DNA from: Maricurvus nonylphenolicus
Lineage (GTDB): Bacteria; Pseudomonadota; Gammaproteobacteria; Pseudomonadales; Cellvibrionaceae
Length of the DNA: 64,000 nucleotides
Assembly (NCBI RefSeq): GCF_042854845.1
Contig: NZ_AP031498.1
Span: forward strand, 3,410,001 to 3,474,000
Direction of reading: 5' to 3'
Positions 61,575 to 64,000 of the stretch are shown piece by piece. A program made the position numbers and the translations under genes. How positions within the stretch are numbered: position 1 is the first letter of the stretch; each line of letters starts with the position of its first letter. The notes below the pieces were generated by a model that was not told where the DNA came from, searched no databases, and saw nothing but the letters and a program-made list of their open reading frames with translations.

Positions 61575-62093
61575 ATGTCTGAAAGCATCCACAACAAACT
61601 GAAGCGTGTGCGTAAGCCTCGCGTTCATATCACTTATGACGTAGAAACAAACGGCGCCGAAGTGAAAAAGGAATTGCCCTTCGTCGTTGGCGTTATGGGT
61701 GATTACTCCGGTGATAACACAGAGAATCGCAAAGCACTGAAGGAACGTAAATTCGTTCAGATTGACCGCGATAACTTTAACGAAGCCATGGGCAAGATTA
61801 ATCCCAAGTTGAACCTGCAGGTTGAAAACACCCTGGCCGGCGATGACAGCAAAATGGCTGTCGACCTGGATTTCAACAATATGGATGACTTCACCCCGGA
61901 AGCCATTGTTGCCCAGGTTGACCCTCTGCAAAAGCTGCTGGATGCCCGCAATAAGTTACGCGACCTACTGAGCAAGGCCGACCGCTCTGAAGAGCTGGAA
62001 AATGTGCTGGAAGACATCCTGAAAAATACCGACAACATTGCCGCCATCCAGGAAGAACTGGGTGTAGGTGCAGATCAGGGAGGTGACGAGTAA
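61575..62093 (+). CDS. tssB: T6SS contractile sheath small subunit
   Basis: A 172-residue TssB/VipA/IglA: IHNKLKRVRKPRVHITYDVE at the N-terminus, LPFVVGVMGDYSG, and VAQVDPLQKLLDARNKLRDL. It pairs with TssC to form the contractile sheath. AAAGGAGAA upstream decides ATG 61575 over 61548. The stop codon overlaps the tssC start by one base. Confidence 0.97.
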   Translation: MSESIHNKLKRVRKPRVHITYDVETNGAEVKKELPFVVGVMGDYSGDNTENRKALKERKFVQIDRDNFNEAMGKINPKLNLQVENTLAGDDSKMAVDLDFNNMDDFTPEAIVAQVDPLQKLLDARNKLRDLLSKADRSEELENVLEDILKNTDNIAAIQEELGVGADQGGDE

Positions 62094-63580
62094 TGTCTAC
62101 TGAAGTTGCAGAAGGCGCAGTCGCGGAAGCAGAAGAACAGTCGGTTAGCCTGCTGGAGCAGGCCATCACCGCCACCAAACAAACCGAGCGCGGCGAAACT
62201 GAAGACCTGCTCAGTAACCTGACCGAACAGGTATTGCAGGGTACGGTAACCTGGGACCGCAACCTGACCCAAACCATCAAAAAAGCCGTAGCCGCTATCG
62301 ATCAGGCTATGTCCAAGCAGTTGTCTGCTATCCTGCACGACGAAAAGCTGCAGAAACTGGAAGGCTCCTGGCGTGGTCTGCATCACCTGGTGATGAACAG
62401 TGAAACCGGTCAGACCCTGAAGATTCGCATGCTCAACCTGAATAAGCGTGAGCTGTTCCGCGATCTGGACAAGGCCGTTGAATTCGACCAAAGCCAAACC
62501 TTCAAGAAGATCTACGAAGAAGAGTTCGGCATTGCCGGTGGTGAGCCTTACGGTTGCATGATTGGTGACTTCGAATTTACCAACCACCCGGAAGACGTTG
62601 AACTGTTAAGCAAGATGTCTAACGTTGCTGCTGCGGGCTTCTGCCCTTTCATCTCCGCTGCTGGCTCCGAGCTGTTTGGTTTCGATGATTACACCGAACT
62701 GTCAAAACCACGCGATTTGGGCGGTATCTTCGAATCCCAGGAATATATCAAGTGGCGCAGCTTCCGCGACAGCGAAGACTCCCGTTTTGTGACTCTGGTT
62801 ATGCCACGCGTATTGTCTCGCCTGCCTTATGGTGAAAGCACCAAGCCGGTTGAATCCTTCAACTTTGAAGAATTCGAGCAAGATGAGTCCGGCATGTCTA
62901 AAGCTGCCAGTCACGATGACTACTGCTGGATGAATGCCTCCTATGTTATGGGCGCTACCCTGACCAAAGCCTTTGCCGAAAACTCCTGGTGTACTGCCAT
63001 TCGTGGTGCCGAAGGTGGTGGTAAGGTTGAAGGCCTGCCAAGCCATCTGTTTAAGAGTGATGATGGAGATACCGACCAGAAGTGCCCAACCGAAATTGGC
63101 ATTACTGACCGTCGTGAAGCTGAGCTTAGCAACCAGGGCTTCCTGCCGCTGTGTCACTACAAGAATACTGACTACTCTGTGTTCTTTGGTGCTCAAACTA
63201 CGCAAAAGCCAAAAATGTACGACGATCCAGATGCAACCTCCAATGCATCTATCTCCGCGCGCCTGCCTTACTTGATGGCAACCTCTCGTATCGCCCACTA
63301 CCTGAAGGTAATGGCACGGGACAAAGTAGGTTCCTTTATGGAGGCCAATGATTGTGAGCGCTGGTTAAACCAGTGGATCAAGCAGTACACCAACTCCAAC
63401 CCGGAGGCCAGTGCCGAGATGAAGGCGAAATATCCGCTGGCCGAGGCGCGAGTGGAAGTGAAGGAAATCCCTGGCCAGCCAGGTTCCTACAGTGCTGTAG
63501 CCTACCTGAAACCTTGGCTGCAAATGGAAGAACTGACCACCTCCCTACGTATGGTGGCCAATATTCCTAGCCCGAGCTAA
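62093..63580 (+). CDS. tssC: T6SS contractile sheath large subunit
   Basis: A 495-residue TssC/VipB/IglB (EvpB): AVAAIDQAMSKQLSAILHDE, LEGSWRGLHHLV, GCMIGDFEF, and VELKEIPGQPG-type C-terminus (VEVKEIPGQPGSYSAVAYLK, then LTTSLRMV). It is the main sheath protein. It is followed by a strong hairpin and then a second tssC-type gene. Confidence 0.97.
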   Translation: MSTEVAEGAVAEAEEQSVSLLEQAITATKQTERGETEDLLSNLTEQVLQGTVTWDRNLTQTIKKAVAAIDQAMSKQLSAILHDEKLQKLEGSWRGLHHLVMNSETGQTLKIRMLNLNKRELFRDLDKAVEFDQSQTFKKIYEEEFGIAGGEPYGCMIGDFEFTNHPEDVELLSKMSNVAAAGFCPFISAAGSELFGFDDYTELSKPRDLGGIFESQEYIKWRSFRDSEDSRFVTLVMPRVLSRLPYGESTKPVESFNFEEFEQDESGMSKAASHDDYCWMNASYVMGATLTKAFAENSWCTAIRGAEGGGKVEGLPSHLFKSDDGDTDQKCPTEIGITDRREAELSNQGFLPLCHYKNTDYSVFFGAQTTQKPKMYDDPDATSNASISARLPYLMATSRIAHYLKVMARDKVGSFMEANDCERWLNQWIKQYTNSNPEASAEMKAKYPLAEARVEVKEIPGQPGSYSAVAYLKPWLQMEELTTSLRMVANIPSPS

Positions 63581-63602
63581 TCATAGTAGCATCCGCAAGA
63601 GC

Positions 63603-63631
63603 GTCAGTGCCATGTATTCCATGGCACTGAC
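63603..63631 (+). terminator. Hairpin between tssC and the second tssC-like gene
   Basis: GTCAGTGCCATG-N5-CATGGCACTGAC, a perfect 12-bp stem followed by CTTTTCTCC, 23 bp after the tssC stop. It may attenuate transcription into downstream genes, giving excess TssB/TssC, or protect the upstream mRNA. Confidence 0.7.
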
Positions 63632-63715
63632 CTTTTCTCCCGCACAGGATCTCGACACAACAGATTATGATGATCTGTTCTTTCGATATCTTGGCCCAGC
63701 TGAAAGGATTTTAGC

Positions 63716-64000
63716 GTGTCTGAACAAGCAACCCGGCTTGACGGTTTGATTGAAGATTACGATGCCCGTTTTTCTACCCATGCATCGGACTCTTCTGATA
63801 TCGACAAGCATTACAGTGCCAACGCCCTGGATTGGTTCCTTCAGGAAAGCGATGATATCGCAGCGTTCGAATTGTGGTTGCATAATCTGGCTGACCTGCC
63901 CGTCGCACAAACCTTTAACGTTAAACATTGGCTCAACCGCCAGATTGCCCTGATCGATGAACTCGTTAACGAACAAATCAACCAGATTCTGCATCATCCC
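63716..64000 (+). CDS. Second TssC-family protein, truncated by window end
   Basis: The first 95 residues of an ORF open at the right edge. GTG start at 63716 follows AAAGGA at seven bases. The segment HWLNRQIALIDELVNEQINQ, then ILHHP, is the TssC/EvpB N-terminal helix that precedes the WRGL motif (compare AIDQAMSKQLSAILHD in the full-length tssC). The first 60 residues differ from tssC and are acidic. It would be a second sheath-type protein or a TssC-like accessory; the rest is not visible. Confidence 0.75.
   Translation, partial: MSEQATRLDGLIEDYDARFSTHASDSSDIDKHYSANALDWFLQESDDIAAFELWLHNLADLPVAQTFNVKHWLNRQIALIDELVNEQINQILHHP

Overview
The window reads as a chromosomal segment of a marine or aquatic gammaproteobacterium related to Pseudomonas and the Cellvibrionales/Spongiibacteraceae. 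The evidence is the order algU-mucA-mucB-mucC(rseC)-mucD next to lepA, nadB with the sdhE/ygfX pair, ygfZ, a divergent finR-like/fpr pair, and fadBA. Species assignment is inference. I saw no tRNA, rRNA, CRISPR array, transposase or integrase. Protein families are named from recognisable motifs only; no database search was possible.

Layout. Bases 1-8310 hold lepA (cut by the window edge), the envelope-stress sigma factor operon read leftward, nadB, and ygfX-sdhE. Bases 8521-11716 hold ygfZ, an HDOD protein, ung and a small periplasmic binding-protein-like gene. Bases 11808-17553 are a leftward functional-amyloid (Fap-like) operon: minor amyloid, FapC-like amyloid with three repeats and Ser-rich linkers, C39-like peptidase, a FapE-position protein and a FapF-like outer-membrane barrel. 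Bases 17892-21388 hold a duplicated PTPS/QueD-like protein, a DUF3581 protein, a FinR-like LysR regulator and ferredoxin-NADP reductase.

Bases 21426-26515 look like a small regulon: a TetR regulator, an extracellular medium-chain PHA depolymerase, an alpha/beta hydrolase and a TonB-dependent receptor. They are linked by a shared 22-bp palindromic site found once before tetR and twice, as a perfect inverted repeat, between the depolymerase and the hydrolase. Then come hspQ, a five-gene cytochrome oxidase operon (27047-31572), a small membrane protein, a thioesterase-like protein and fadBA.

Bases 36990-50394 carry a giant two-partner-secretion exoprotein (2910 aa, built from a mosaic of about 45-60-residue modules), its TpsB transporter, and a membrane-spanning Ser/Thr kinase with a periplasmic formylglycine-generating-enzyme-like domain. 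All three are read leftward. Diverging from the kinase is a type VI secretion cluster: tagH(fha), tssJ, tssK, tssL, tssM, tagF, tssA, tssB, tssC and the start of a second tssC-like gene cut by the right edge. The kinase sits genetically with the TPS pair but is probably the PpkA-type activator of the T6SS. Its N-terminus and the TssL N-terminus share Asp-x-Thr-Val/Ile motifs that could serve as phospho-threonine sites for the FHA protein. The amyloid operon, TPS exoprotein and T6SS together suggest a surface-attached, contact-competitive lifestyle (inference).
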